Positions 1-6,502 of a stretch of DNA of 10,270 nt are shown here, piece by piece. Origin of the DNA: Nitrosopumilales archaeon (GTDB taxonomy: Archaea > Thermoproteota > Nitrososphaeria > Nitrososphaerales > Nitrosopumilaceae); the NCBI GenBank assembly GCA_025350175.1, contig JANXYF010000215.1, positions 1 through 10,270 on the forward strand, written 5' to 3'. The position numbers and the translations under genes were made by a program. How positions within the stretch are numbered: the first letter of the stretch is position 1; each line of letters opens with the position of its first letter. The notes under the pieces are model-generated. The model had not been told where the DNA came from and ran no database searches. It saw nothing but the letters and a program-made list of their open reading frames with translations.

Positions 1-2
1 AA

Positions 3-134
3 AAGAAATTTAATTTAAACGAAGAACAGGCAATCCAACTGGTAAATGAGGCATTTTTGTATCTAAAGTTAAAAGGTTCAGACTCCATGGATCCCCTGCA
101 AAATGGTGATCAGTTTGGCGCAGGCTTTAGCTAG
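3..134 (+). CDS. C-terminal fragment of an unrecognised protein
   Basis: An open frame enters from the left edge and ends at TAG 132-134, giving the last 43 residues of a protein whose start lies outside the window. The fragment has an amphipathic helical stretch (EEQAIQLVNEAFLYLKLKG) followed by a short Gly/Asp/Gln-rich tail ending GAGFS. It has no signal, membrane segment or motif that I recognise. It converges on the PEFG-CTERM gene with a 48-base gap. The codons look like coding sequence of this genome, but with no start visible and no family match the function is unknown. Confidence 0.55.
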   Translation, partial: KKFNLNEEQAIQLVNEAFLYLKLKGSDSMDPLQNGDQFGAGFS

Positions 135-182
135 TAAAATCAGGTACAAAATAAGTGTAATACCGTAAAGAAGAGAATTTTA

Positions 183-683
183 TCAACTAAACTTTAATCT
201 AGTTTTTGCAGAGATTGCCACTATTGATATTATTGCAGCCATTAGGACTATAAACGACAATCCACCAAATTCTGGAACTACTTGTGTTCCAATAACTTCT
301 ATTTGTTTAGTATCTAAAGGAAATGACACAGTGATGGTTCTATTAGCATTGTTTTTGCTTTCAGTAAAATCAGTGTCTGCCCCATCTACTAGAACAAAGA
401 ATTGATCATCACCTGTACTTGCTTTTGCATCAATAAGAGATCGTGGCATGGTCATGGTCAAGTTTCCATCGCTAGATGACTTGAGAGATACGATAAGAGA
501 CGTATCCTGTGGGCTAATTGATACATCATCCACTGTTGCGCCGGTTACACTATAATTTACAGTGTATGATTGACCGTTTTGTGCATCTTTGACAGCAAAT
601 TGCTGTGGCTCTTGTGCAAATACTGGCGCTGCCCCCACTGAGAATAGTATAGCAATCAGAAGTGCGTATGAAGCCCAATGCAT
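183..683 (-). CDS. PEFG-CTERM surface protein
   Basis: A 166-residue exported protein. Residues 1-23 form a signal peptide (hydrophobic ALLIAILFSVGAAP, then a likely cut after VFA). The mature part is a Ser/Thr/Asp-rich, beta-type domain with no enzyme motif and three N-glycosylation sequons (N43, N74, N114). The C-terminus has the tripartite sorting signal: VPEFG at 136-140, a hydrophobic helix at about 142-158, and a basic tail (AKTRLKFS). This is the thaumarchaeal PEFG-CTERM arrangement, which is thought to be cut and anchored by an archaeosortase-type enzyme; none is encoded here. It starts at ATG 683 and is divergent from the gene at 788, with a 104-base shared upstream region. No Shine-Dalgarno sequence precedes the start. 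The family and localisation are well supported; the molecular role is unknown. Confidence 0.9.
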   Translation of the reverse strand: MHWASYALLIAILFSVGAAPVFAQEPQQFAVKDAQNGQSYTVNYSVTGATVDDVSISPQDTSLIVSLKSSSDGNLTMTMPRSLIDAKASTGDDQFFVLVDGADTDFTESKNNANRTITVSFPLDTKQIEVIGTQVVPEFGGLSFIVLMAAIISIVAISAKTRLKFS

Positions 684-787
684 GTGTTCTTTTTTTTAAT
701 GTCGTATTTGACTTTTACTAGTAAGTATTCTACAGACTAGAAAATTGGAAATAGGGGCATCCTAGCAAAATATCAGGTAAGTCGCTT

Positions 788-1732
788 TTGTCAAGACATA
801 AAATTATTCTCTTATGGGCACTGCTCGGCATAGGAATGTTATCTTTCATATCATTTCATGAAAGTTATGAAATGACAGATTATCAAGATAATCAATCAAA
901 GAGTAAGATCACCGTTAGTTATGCCGACGATACATCAAGCACTCACACAATTCTTGTAAATAGTAACCAAAAATATACAATTTCCCAAGAACATTCTTGG
1001 GCAAATAATAATTTCACTAGATTCAACCTACAAGCATATTCTATCGATAATAATCCAGTTGTTCCCATCCAAAGAGCATCGGATGGTAATTTCACATTAG
1101 ATGTCCCAACAGATTCTAATCACTCCATAGTTTTTCTGGCAAAACCTCAATTCAAAATTACTTCATCTGAGACAACCAAGATAAATTTCTCCCCTCCATC
1201 TCCCACAAATGATAACTGGTTTGATTCAGATTCAGATATACAAATTATTGCACCATATGTACTACAATCAAATCAAGAAGATACACGGCAACAGCTTAAC
1301 GGATGGTCATTAGATAGTCCAGATATTAATATCATTTCAAGACAAGAATCAGGGACTTTCAAGTCTCACACTATTCACATGTCAAGTACGCACAAAATTG
1401 ATCTAGAATACACTACACAGTACTATATCAAAGTGATTTCAAATTTTGGACGAGCTCTTGGAACAGACTGGTATGATTCTGGAACTATTGCATATGTATC
1501 AGTAATGCCCACCGATGACATTCTTGTTAAACATGTCTTCACAGGATGGCAAGGTCAAGTCATAGGAAGCGAAAATCAAGAATCAGTGGGAGTACTAGTA
1601 GATTCACCAAAGACCCTTGTAGCCAATTGGGTTGCAGATTATACCAATGTTAGTACAATTGGAATTGCAATAATAGCAGTTGTAGTTTTGGCATTAATTT
1701 ACCAAAAAAGGAGAGCCCCCTCAAAGGCATAA
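788..1732 (+). CDS. Membrane-anchored protein with degenerate InlB-like repeats
   Basis: A 314-residue protein read from a TTG start, chosen because it supplies the N-terminal signal or anchor helix (about 5-22); the next in-frame ATG (residue 17) would cut it in half. The rest is extracytoplasmic, with a C-terminal helix (about 289-305) and basic tail (YQKRRAPSKA). The clearest repeat is residues 211-283: YYIKVISNFG, then DWYDSG (W228), then FTGW (251-254) and VANW (281). This follows the divergent InlB/Listeria-Bacteroides repeat pattern. An earlier, weaker copy spans about 120-208 (DNWFDSDSD, NGW171-173), and a third may lie at 60-118. Sequons occur at N35, N75, N101, N111 and N287. A weak AGGT lies nine bases before the TTG. 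It is probably a surface adhesion or structural protein; the role is inferred from the repeat type only. Confidence 0.82.
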   Translation: MSRHKIILLWALLGIGMLSFISFHESYEMTDYQDNQSKSKITVSYADDTSSTHTILVNSNQKYTISQEHSWANNNFTRFNLQAYSIDNNPVVPIQRASDGNFTLDVPTDSNHSIVFLAKPQFKITSSETTKINFSPPSPTNDNWFDSDSDIQIIAPYVLQSNQEDTRQQLNGWSLDSPDINIISRQESGTFKSHTIHMSSTHKIDLEYTTQYYIKVISNFGRALGTDWYDSGTIAYVSVMPTDDILVKHVFTGWQGQVIGSENQESVGVLVDSPKTLVANWVADYTNVSTIGIAIIAVVVLALIYQKRRAPSKA

Positions 1733-1754
1733 TTGTTTAAAATTCGAGCAAGAA

Positions 1755-1761
1755 CTTAAAA
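1755..1761 (+). promoter_or_regulatory. TATA-like box for the HD-domain gene
   Basis: CTTAAAA is centred 25 bases upstream of the ATG at 1783. This is the spacing expected when an archaeal transcript starts at or next to the start codon. No Shine-Dalgarno sequence is present. A second similar element (TTTAAAATT, 1736-1744) lies further upstream. Confidence 0.5.
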
Positions 1762-1782
1762 CTACCAGATTCAATTACATTC

Positions 1783-3114
1783 ATGTTGCTACAAAGTCAG
1801 GACCCAGTAGCTTTACGAGAAGAAATTCAAAAGATCATGGTTACTAATGGTTTTAAAAGAGAATGCTTCACCAAGATTTTAGATTATACAATAGATCTCT
1901 TCGAGTCAAAGGGCCTAGGTATCGATTATTATGGCTATCACAATATCATTCATGAATTAGAAGTGACCTATGTCACTTTACTTGCAGCTCAATGGGAAAG
2001 CATGCACGGCATCCTAAAGCCAGAAGATTTTCCATACCTTTTTGTTGCATCTCTCTTTCATGATTATGATCCTGAGAAAAAAGTAGACAAGCCACACGAG
2101 TTAGACGCCGTCAAATTTGTCATGACAGATGAAAAACTCAATTCATTACTAAAAGATGCAAATATTGATAAAAATTTGATTGCAGCATTAATTCACAGAA
2201 CCACATATCCTTGGAATGGAGAGATCAAAGAGAGCACAGAAAAGAAAATTGAAGATTGTCTTAATCAGATACAAGTTGCAAGAGAAGATGAAAACAAGAA
2301 AGAACATTACAAGAATATGGGATGGTTTCTTTCAGTTACAGACAGAATTGCAGGATATACTCTTGGTGATTTTCCAAAAGCGTTAGAGATGGCACAAAAA
2401 AATGCTCACGCATTGGCTTGGCACCCATACTATATTGTTAGAAGATCAGTGGCATATTTTGAAGATCTTCTCAATAATGATGCTGAGATGTATCAAAGGG
2501 TGTTACGTGCACTTCCAAGAGATATGAGAAAAAACTTTACGGATAATGTTTTGTCTTTCATGAAATTGCGAGAACAGGAAATCCAGATTGAAGGATCACT
2601 TGTTTATGATAACGCAAAATTTTTTGCAGTAATTGAGCCCATGTCAAGACGTCAGGATCCAGAGTTCGTAAATACATTATCTGAAATTTATCATCAATTA
2701 CCAAAACCACTCCAATTCAAAAACAATGAATTTACGGAATCAGTTATGGCCAAAGATACAATACTCAATACATTGAGACTGGGAAGTGATAATGGTCCTG
2801 TAATAGGTTTCACAAAGGGAGGACCTCTTGAGACATACAAATTACGTTCTGAAATAAATGATGTAAACTATGGATTAAACAATACCGCTTTCATGGAACC
2901 ACTTGCAATAAGGATGGGATATTGGGGACAAAGCGGTGGAAGAGAAATGAGGCTGCTGTTTAACATGCAAGCCCAAGCAAAAGGTTTCAAATATCTTACA
3001 AGTTTTGCGTTACGCGATGTAATATCAAGTCGAATTAAGAGAAGAGAACAGATTGAATTTGTAAAACAATTCGATCCAGAACGCTGGGATTACTATCGTG
3101 CAGCATTATCATAG
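1783..3114 (+). CDS. HD-domain protein (putative metal-dependent phosphohydrolase) with GNAT-like C-terminal half
   Basis: A 443-residue soluble protein with no signal or membrane segment. The N-terminal half carries the metal ligands of an HD domain: YHNIIH (H53, H57), FHDYDP (H93, D94), LIHRTTYP (H138) and VTDRIAGY (D187). The HNxxH form resembles class I cyclic-nucleotide phosphodiesterases, so a phosphodiesterase or phosphohydrolase activity on a nucleotide or similar phosphate ester is plausible but unproven. A helical linker follows (about 195-310). The C-terminal part (about 310-435) has GPVIGFTKGGPLE, FMEPLAIRMGYWGQSGGREMR and AKGFKYLTSFALRDV, which read like the central strands and acetyl-CoA loop of a GNAT fold, although the loop (QSGGRE) departs from the usual Q/RxxGxG/A. 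It starts at ATG, ends 11 bases before the convergent gene at 3126, and has its own TATA box. The HD assignment is firm; the GNAT call is tentative. Confidence 0.85.
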   Translation: MLLQSQDPVALREEIQKIMVTNGFKRECFTKILDYTIDLFESKGLGIDYYGYHNIIHELEVTYVTLLAAQWESMHGILKPEDFPYLFVASLFHDYDPEKKVDKPHELDAVKFVMTDEKLNSLLKDANIDKNLIAALIHRTTYPWNGEIKESTEKKIEDCLNQIQVAREDENKKEHYKNMGWFLSVTDRIAGYTLGDFPKALEMAQKNAHALAWHPYYIVRRSVAYFEDLLNNDAEMYQRVLRALPRDMRKNFTDNVLSFMKLREQEIQIEGSLVYDNAKFFAVIEPMSRRQDPEFVNTLSEIYHQLPKPLQFKNNEFTESVMAKDTILNTLRLGSDNGPVIGFTKGGPLETYKLRSEINDVNYGLNNTAFMEPLAIRMGYWGQSGGREMRLLFNMQAQAKGFKYLTSFALRDVISSRIKRREQIEFVKQFDPERWDYYRAALS

Positions 3115-3125
3115 ATAGAATCCCA

Positions 3126-3674
3126 TTATTGAGAATTATTTGGAATTTTTCTGGATCTGATGAAGTTTACCAGATGTATAAGACCGATAAATGGCCAGGA
3201 TATAGAAAGTATCAAAAATGCAATCCAAACTACTTGACCATAATTAAGATAATTTGCTGCCAAGTTCAGTGGAAATGCGTACTGAATAACACTATTTGGA
3301 ATGAAACCAGATAGAATTGGCATAACATAGGATTGCAAGGCATTCCAGCCTACAAAGACTGTAATAAAAAATAAGATTGTTTTCCTTCCAACATATTTTT
3401 CAAATCCTTTTCTTTTAACTCCAGTCATTTTTTCATGAATTTCCCTTATTTCATCATGTAATTTCATTATAACAGATTCTACATTTTTCTGATAAGATTG
3501 CGGATCTTGTGGACCGGCATAGAGAGGTATCAGGATTTGCAGATATTTCTTATCGGAATCTGGCAGTGGTCTTCCTTTTTGTAAAAGATCAAGAATATAT
3601 TCCAGCCTTCCTTGATCACCTTTTCCAAGAATTAGAATTTGTTGGATTGCGCCTATTAGATCTTCTGACAACAT
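3126..3674 (-). CDS. Two-helix membrane protein with N-terminal helical domain
   Basis: A 182-residue protein of unknown function. Residues 1-50 are helical, with the motif GDQGRLEYILDLLQKGRPLP followed by SDKKYLQIL. I recall similar short GRPL/SDxxYL segments, resembling SHOCT-like modules, in other archaeal membrane proteins. Residues 58-95 are charged and probably coiled (SVIMKLHDEIREIHEKMTG). Two membrane helices follow at about 99-121 and 147-170, with a basic end (FIRSRKIPNNSQ). There is no signal peptide, so the N-terminal domain is probably cytoplasmic. ATG 3674 is supported by a TATA-like box centred 23 bases upstream. The gene converges with the HD gene across 11 bases. It could be a small sensor or scaffold, but nothing in the sequence shows this. 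Confidence 0.8.
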   Translation of the reverse strand: MLSEDLIGAIQQILILGKGDQGRLEYILDLLQKGRPLPDSDKKYLQILIPLYAGPQDPQSYQKNVESVIMKLHDEIREIHEKMTGVKRKGFEKYVGRKTILFFITVFVGWNALQSYVMPILSGFIPNSVIQYAFPLNLAANYLNYGQVVWIAFLILSISWPFIGLIHLVNFIRSRKIPNNSQ

Positions 3675-3693
3675 TTGATTCAGAATTTGCCCA

Positions 3694-3700
3694 GATAAAA
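3694..3700 (-). promoter_or_regulatory. TATA-like box for the two-helix membrane protein gene
   Basis: On the minus strand this reads TTTTATC, centred 23 bases upstream of ATG 3674, which fits a leaderless or nearly leaderless transcript. The rest of the 177-base gap (3675-3851) shows no convincing open frame. Confidence 0.45.
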
Positions 3701-3831
3701 GCGATTAACTATTAGCAAGATAAGGGATTACAGATTTTAGCCACATCTAATCTCTCAGAATCAATTTAGTCCAATTTTACAGGACAAGTCTCAATACAAA
3801 CTATAATCAAGCATGAAATAGAAATCAAGTT

Positions 3832-3847
3832 GTAGAAGAAATTCTAC
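3832..3847 (-). terminator. Hairpin just after the PKD-protein stop codon
   Basis: GTAGAA and TTCTAC form a perfect six-base stem around a four-base loop (GAAA on the plus strand, TTTC on the minus strand). It starts four bases beyond the TAA of the PKD-domain gene and is followed on that strand by T-rich sequence. It may mark the 3' end of that mRNA. It lacks a classical long U-tract, so the terminator role is tentative. Confidence 0.35.
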
Positions 3848-3851
3848 TAAT

Positions 3852-5117
3852 TTACTTTAGAGTGATTACAGCATTTGGCGGTAGTGCTGGATGTACTACT
3901 GTAATGTGTACTATAGCGCCATCTTTTCCAAAGTAATTCTTAACGATATTTGTGAATACTAGATCCTTGGTTTGGCCAAGAGCAACATCAGGTGCAGTGA
4001 ATGTTGGCATTGCAGTGTTTGCAGATAGCAATTGCACTGGCTCTCCAGCAATTTGTGTCCATGAGAACATCAAGTGCCCACCTGTACTCTTTGTACCATC
4101 TAGTGTGACTTGATCACCTGTATTAACTACTTGGTATGGACCTGCATCAGCTACTGGTGGTGCACCTGGTTCAGGATAAGCAGCATAAACATATTGTTCA
4201 CAATTTCCTACAATTGTACCACTTTCACTAAGGGATAACTGGAAAGCAAATACACTACCACCAGAACCAGTTGGAAGGCTTACTGTTGGTGAAGAATCAG
4301 TTGTAGAGGATATCTGAATTGGTATACCGGAGATTTGAGTCCACTCGTATGAAAGTGGAGCATTAGATGGATTATCTACTGCTTCTACTAGTGATGCAGA
4401 TCCACCTTCATGTGATCTAATTATAGATCCACAACTTAATGTTGCAATCTTGTAAGCAGATGCGCTAATAACATGTACAAGTACAGAATCAGAGCCAGTA
4501 CCGCCGTGACCATCATTAGCAGTAATTGTAAAGTGTAAAGTGGCATTATTATCGGAACCGATTGATGGTGCTGTAAACATTGTAGTTAGATCGGTGGGAT
4601 TTGACAAAGTGACAGATGAACCTGAATCTTGAGTCCAAGCATAAGTCATAGCATCTCCATCTGGATCAGTAGCAGTTGCCATAAGAGTAATAGGATTTCC
4701 TTCCAGCACGGTTAGCTCGTGGTCAGTTGTTACTACTGGAGGATGATTAAGATGCACAACATGAAGTGTAAATGATGTAATGCTAGTAAGTCCTTGAGGA
4801 TTAACTACTGTCAGTGCAAAGCTAAGGTCCTTTGTTTGATCAACTGCAACAGCAGGGGTTGTGAAAGTGATATCAACATCAGAGTCAGATGGAAAACTTA
4901 CTGGTTCGCCAGACATTTGTTGCCACTTGTATGAGATATTTTGATTGTGTGGATCAGATGATTGTTCACCCGATAGTGTGACAACAGTTTGCTCATTTAC
5001 GGTAGCAACATTAGTTGCTGTGGTTACTGCGCCTGATGCACCATATGCAGAAACTGAAGATAATGCCAGGGAGAATATAGTAATCGCTAAAACTGCAAAA
5101 ATTGCTTTTGAATTCAA
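3852..5117 (-). CDS. Secreted protein with four PKD/K319-like Ig domains
   Basis: Read from TTG 5117, this is a 421-residue exported protein; the frame is open to another TTG at 5198. I prefer 5117 because it gives a compact signal peptide (NSKAIFAVLAITIFSLALSS, cut near VSAYG), a TATA-like box lies 28 bases upstream, and the longer start would add 27 basic residues before the signal. Four tandem beta-sandwich repeats of about 95 residues follow, each with the core motif [Y/F]xWxQxxG: YKWQQMSG, YAWTQDSG, YEWTQISG and FSWTQIAG. Domains 1, 2 and 4 also share the TFTTP/MFTAP/TFTAP strand. Domain 3 is the most divergent and has two Cys (CGS and NCEQ), possibly a disulfide. The end (LPPNAVITLK) reads like the linker into another domain, with no membrane anchor or PEFG signal. 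It is probably secreted or bound non-covalently to the cell surface, for adhesion or matrix. Confidence 0.87.
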   Translation of the reverse strand: MNSKAIFAVLAITIFSLALSSVSAYGASGAVTTATNVATVNEQTVVTLSGEQSSDPHNQNISYKWQQMSGEPVSFPSDSDVDITFTTPAVAVDQTKDLSFALTVVNPQGLTSITSFTLHVVHLNHPPVVTTDHELTVLEGNPITLMATATDPDGDAMTYAWTQDSGSSVTLSNPTDLTTMFTAPSIGSDNNATLHFTITANDGHGGTGSDSVLVHVISASAYKIATLSCGSIIRSHEGGSASLVEAVDNPSNAPLSYEWTQISGIPIQISSTTDSSPTVSLPTGSGGSVFAFQLSLSESGTIVGNCEQYVYAAYPEPGAPPVADAGPYQVVNTGDQVTLDGTKSTGGHLMFSWTQIAGEPVQLLSANTAMPTFTAPDVALGQTKDLVFTNIVKNYFGKDGAIVHITVVHPALPPNAVITLK

Positions 5118-5140
5118 CTTGTGTGTTCTAATTTTCCGAA

Positions 5141-5150
5141 TATTAAAAAC
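5141..5150 (-). promoter_or_regulatory. TATA-like box for the PKD-domain protein gene
   Basis: GTTTTTAATA on the minus strand is centred about 28 bases upstream of TTG 5117. Another AT-rich box (AGATAAAATC, 5201-5210) lies only about 7 bases before TTG 5198, too close to serve that start. Both facts favour TTG 5117 as the true start. Confidence 0.45.
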
Positions 5151-5198
5151 CTTTCTCTTAAATGATTTGTTAGCTAGGATCGCTAAAAAAGTTGGCAA

Positions 5199-5405
5199 GA
5201 GATTTTATCTAAAAATCGTTTTTTTGAGCTTGAAATGATCCTTTTTCAGATAAAAAACATACAAAATGATTTTTCAGATCTTTTCCAGTGAGATTTTATT
5301 GTCATATTGAGTAGTTTTTTGGGGTTGGTCCATGGTACCAAAATTCCTTTCTCTCCACCCTTTGCTTTCTTAGATGAAATATGCTCTTTCCAGTCAAGAA
5401 TTGGA
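5199..5405. other. Gap between IPSWIK and PKD genes; no convincing gene
   Basis: No supported gene was found. On the minus strand the frame of the upstream IPSWIK gene stays open past its TAG for another 55 codons to TGA 5246-5248, but the sequence (with ILDWKEHISSKKAKGG near its start) matches no family I know and has no start of its own. An exact ten-base direct repeat, TTTTTCAGAT, occurs at 5242-5251 and 5270-5279, about 125-160 bases upstream of the preferred PKD start. It may be regulatory or chance. Confidence 0.4.
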
Positions 5406-5413
5406 TTACATTG

Positions 5414-5710
5414 CTAAAACAAACTCTTCATCACTAATGGAGTCATCCGCCCACAACCAGCATCATTTTTTACCCACGATGGAATCTGGCTTGATTTTTC
5501 CATAGCGTTCGTAGAGGCGGGCACCTGCATGATACCATTCTGAATTAGATATTGAATTCCTTTTACATACTCGACATCTCCTATCTGACCTTCTTTCCAA
5601 TATTTTGCATTAGACTTGATCCAAGATGGAATTGTAGCATCAGCATTTGCATAATGCATGACAAACCCAATGGCAAGCAACACAACAATGATTGCATATT
5701 TGCTATTCAT
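5414..5710 (-). CDS. Small secreted IPSWIK-repeat protein, second repeat frameshifted
   Basis: A 98-residue protein with a signal peptide (KYAIIVVLLAIGFVMHY, cut near ANA) followed by one full copy of the archaeal repeat IPSWIKSNAKYWKEGQIGD-VEYVKGIQYLIQNGIMQVP (residues 27-64). A second copy begins IPSWVKNDAG (76-85) but then turns into CGRMTPLVMKSLF. Restoring one G at about 5454-5455 converts this to GWWADDSISDEEFVLAM, the expected repeat continuation, ending at TAA 5406-5408. So a single-base deletion (real or a sequencing error) has scrambled the last 13 residues. The family is common as modules in thaumarchaeal secreted proteins; its function is not known. The start at ATG 5710 is strongly supported by a TATA box 27 bases upstream. 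The protein may still be made and exported, with one intact repeat. Confidence 0.8.
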   Translation of the reverse strand: MNSKYAIIVVLLAIGFVMHYANADATIPSWIKSNAKYWKEGQIGDVEYVKGIQYLIQNGIMQVPASTNAMEKSSQIPSWVKNDAGCGRMTPLVMKSLF

Positions 5711-5732
5711 TATGTCAATTTGGCGTTAATTA

Positions 5733-5740
5733 GATATAAA
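5733..5740 (-). promoter_or_regulatory. TATA box for the IPSWIK-repeat gene
   Basis: TTTATATC on the minus strand, centred 27 bases before ATG 5710, is the best archaeal TATA box in the window. It implies a leaderless transcript. Confidence 0.65.
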
Positions 5741-5766
5741 CTAGTGACAACTATCATCCATAGTGC

Positions 5767-5874
5767 CTAATTATTCTCAACTCCTCCATAAGTTACATGA
5801 CATTGTAGAGGATCTTCGCATAGATCATGGTTTCCAGAAATACAATTCTTACACTTGAAATTACAATTCATCAT
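5767..5874 (-). CDS. 35-residue Cys/His-rich miniprotein (probable zinc knuckle)
   Basis: A short frame begins at tandem ATG codons (5874 and 5871) and ends at TAG 5767-5769. It encodes 35 residues with five Cys and two His: C4, C8, C11, H16, C19, C25 and H26, in the order CNFKCKNCISGNHDLCEDPL then QCH. The spacing CxxxCxxC-x4-H-x2-C-x5-CH is that of a small metal-binding (probably zinc) module. The CKNC...GNHDLCE core resembles, from memory, short Cys-rich proteins common in ammonia-oxidising archaea. There is no signal peptide, so it is probably cytosolic, perhaps binding nucleic acid or another protein. An AT-rich box (GAATTAAATC on the minus strand, near 5903-5912) lies about 33 bases upstream. 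It is easy for gene callers to miss because of its size. Function is inferred from Cys/His spacing only. Confidence 0.62.
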   Translation of the reverse strand: MMNCNFKCKNCISGNHDLCEDPLQCHVTYGGVENN

Positions 5875-6004
5875 TTGAACTTATTTTCAGAAACAGATGA
5901 TTTAATTCAATAGTTAGAAAGATACATTTTTCGCAAAGTCTTTAGTAATTTCCCATAAGGGTGGAATCACATTCAACAAAGGTTAACACGCGAATGATTT
6001 GAAA

Positions 6005-6018
6005 TTGAAAATAAAAAA
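6005..6018 (-). terminator. T-rich terminator after the phasin-like gene
   Basis: The minus strand reads TTTTTTATTTTC within 14-27 bases after the TAA of the phasin-like gene. Archaeal RNA polymerase typically terminates on such T-tracts without a hairpin. Confidence 0.5.
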
Positions 6019-6031
6019 CGGCAATAGACGT

Positions 6032-6382
6032 TTACTTGTTCCACATCTTTTGCCAAGTTTCAGCAAATTTATTCATCATATCGCCATAGGTTTTTACTTG
6101 CTCCATGCCAGATTGACTGAATACTTTTTGCCAATTATCACCAAATTGTTTGAATGTTTTAATTCCCGCTTCACTCATGGATTTTTGCCAATTCTCAGTA
6201 AATTGATTCAAGGTTTTCTCACTAGAATCTTTTACTGCTTTTGCCATGACATCATTGTACTTTGATTGAACACTTTTTGCTGCAGTTTGAAGAGTTTCAA
6301 AGGCATCCATCCACGCCTTGAGCGATTTATTATATTCAATCCACAATTTGTCCCAATCTTTAGGTGGAGATTCTTTTGACAT
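6032..6382 (-). CDS. Phasin-like Trp-rich helical protein
   Basis: A 116-residue cytosolic protein predicted to be almost wholly alpha-helical, with no signal or membrane helix. The N-terminal half (DWDKLWIEYNKSLKAWMDAF) and the rest are amphipathic. Residues 57-115 contain an imperfect repeat: NQFTENWQK (59-67), KQFGDNWQK (78-86) and NKFAETWQK (104-112), each followed by a Met/Ser-rich segment. Length, Phe/Trp/Gln/Lys composition and lack of Cys fit phasins or the PhaE-type helper of polyhydroxyalkanoate synthase; many ammonia-oxidising archaea carry PHA synthase genes, though none is in this window. A granule-surface role is therefore plausible, but a generic coiled-coil protein cannot be excluded. 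It starts at ATG 6382 and is divergent from the PEBP gene over 120 bases. A T-rich terminator follows. Confidence 0.75.
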   Translation of the reverse strand: MSKESPPKDWDKLWIEYNKSLKAWMDAFETLQTAAKSVQSKYNDVMAKAVKDSSEKTLNQFTENWQKSMSEAGIKTFKQFGDNWQKVFSQSGMEQVKTYGDMMNKFAETWQKMWNK

Positions 6383-6472
6383 GAGGATGTATTGTCGTGT
6401 TCCTTGATAAGACTATTGATCATTATCATAATGTATTTCCAAGTTTAAACCAGAGTTGAGTTTACCACAATA

Positions 6473-6480
6473 GATAAAAT
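6473..6480 (+). promoter_or_regulatory. TATA-like box for the PEBP gene
   Basis: GATAAAAT is centred 26-27 bases before the TTG at 6503. This supports both a leaderless mRNA and the use of TTG as the start. Confidence 0.5.
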
Positions 6481-6502
6481 CAATTCAAGCATAGAACAAG
6501 TA

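Noticed and set aside
3509..3715. Plus-strand open frame over the two-helix membrane protein gene
   Set aside because: The opposite strand gives a coherent membrane protein with TATA box; this frame has no recognisable features.
3675..3764. TTGATTC ... GAATCAA inverted repeat (3675-3681 and 3758-3764)
   Set aside because: Arms are short and about 76 bases apart in AT-rich DNA; not distinguishable from chance.
4945..5238. Plus-strand frame antisense to the PKD protein signal region
   Set aside because: Hydrophobic residues mirror the signal peptide codons; no evidence of a gene.
5274..5333. Minus-strand 19-codon ATG frame in the gap after the IPSWIK gene
   Set aside because: Too short, low-complexity polar composition, no motif and no promoter; overlaps another open frame with equal claim.
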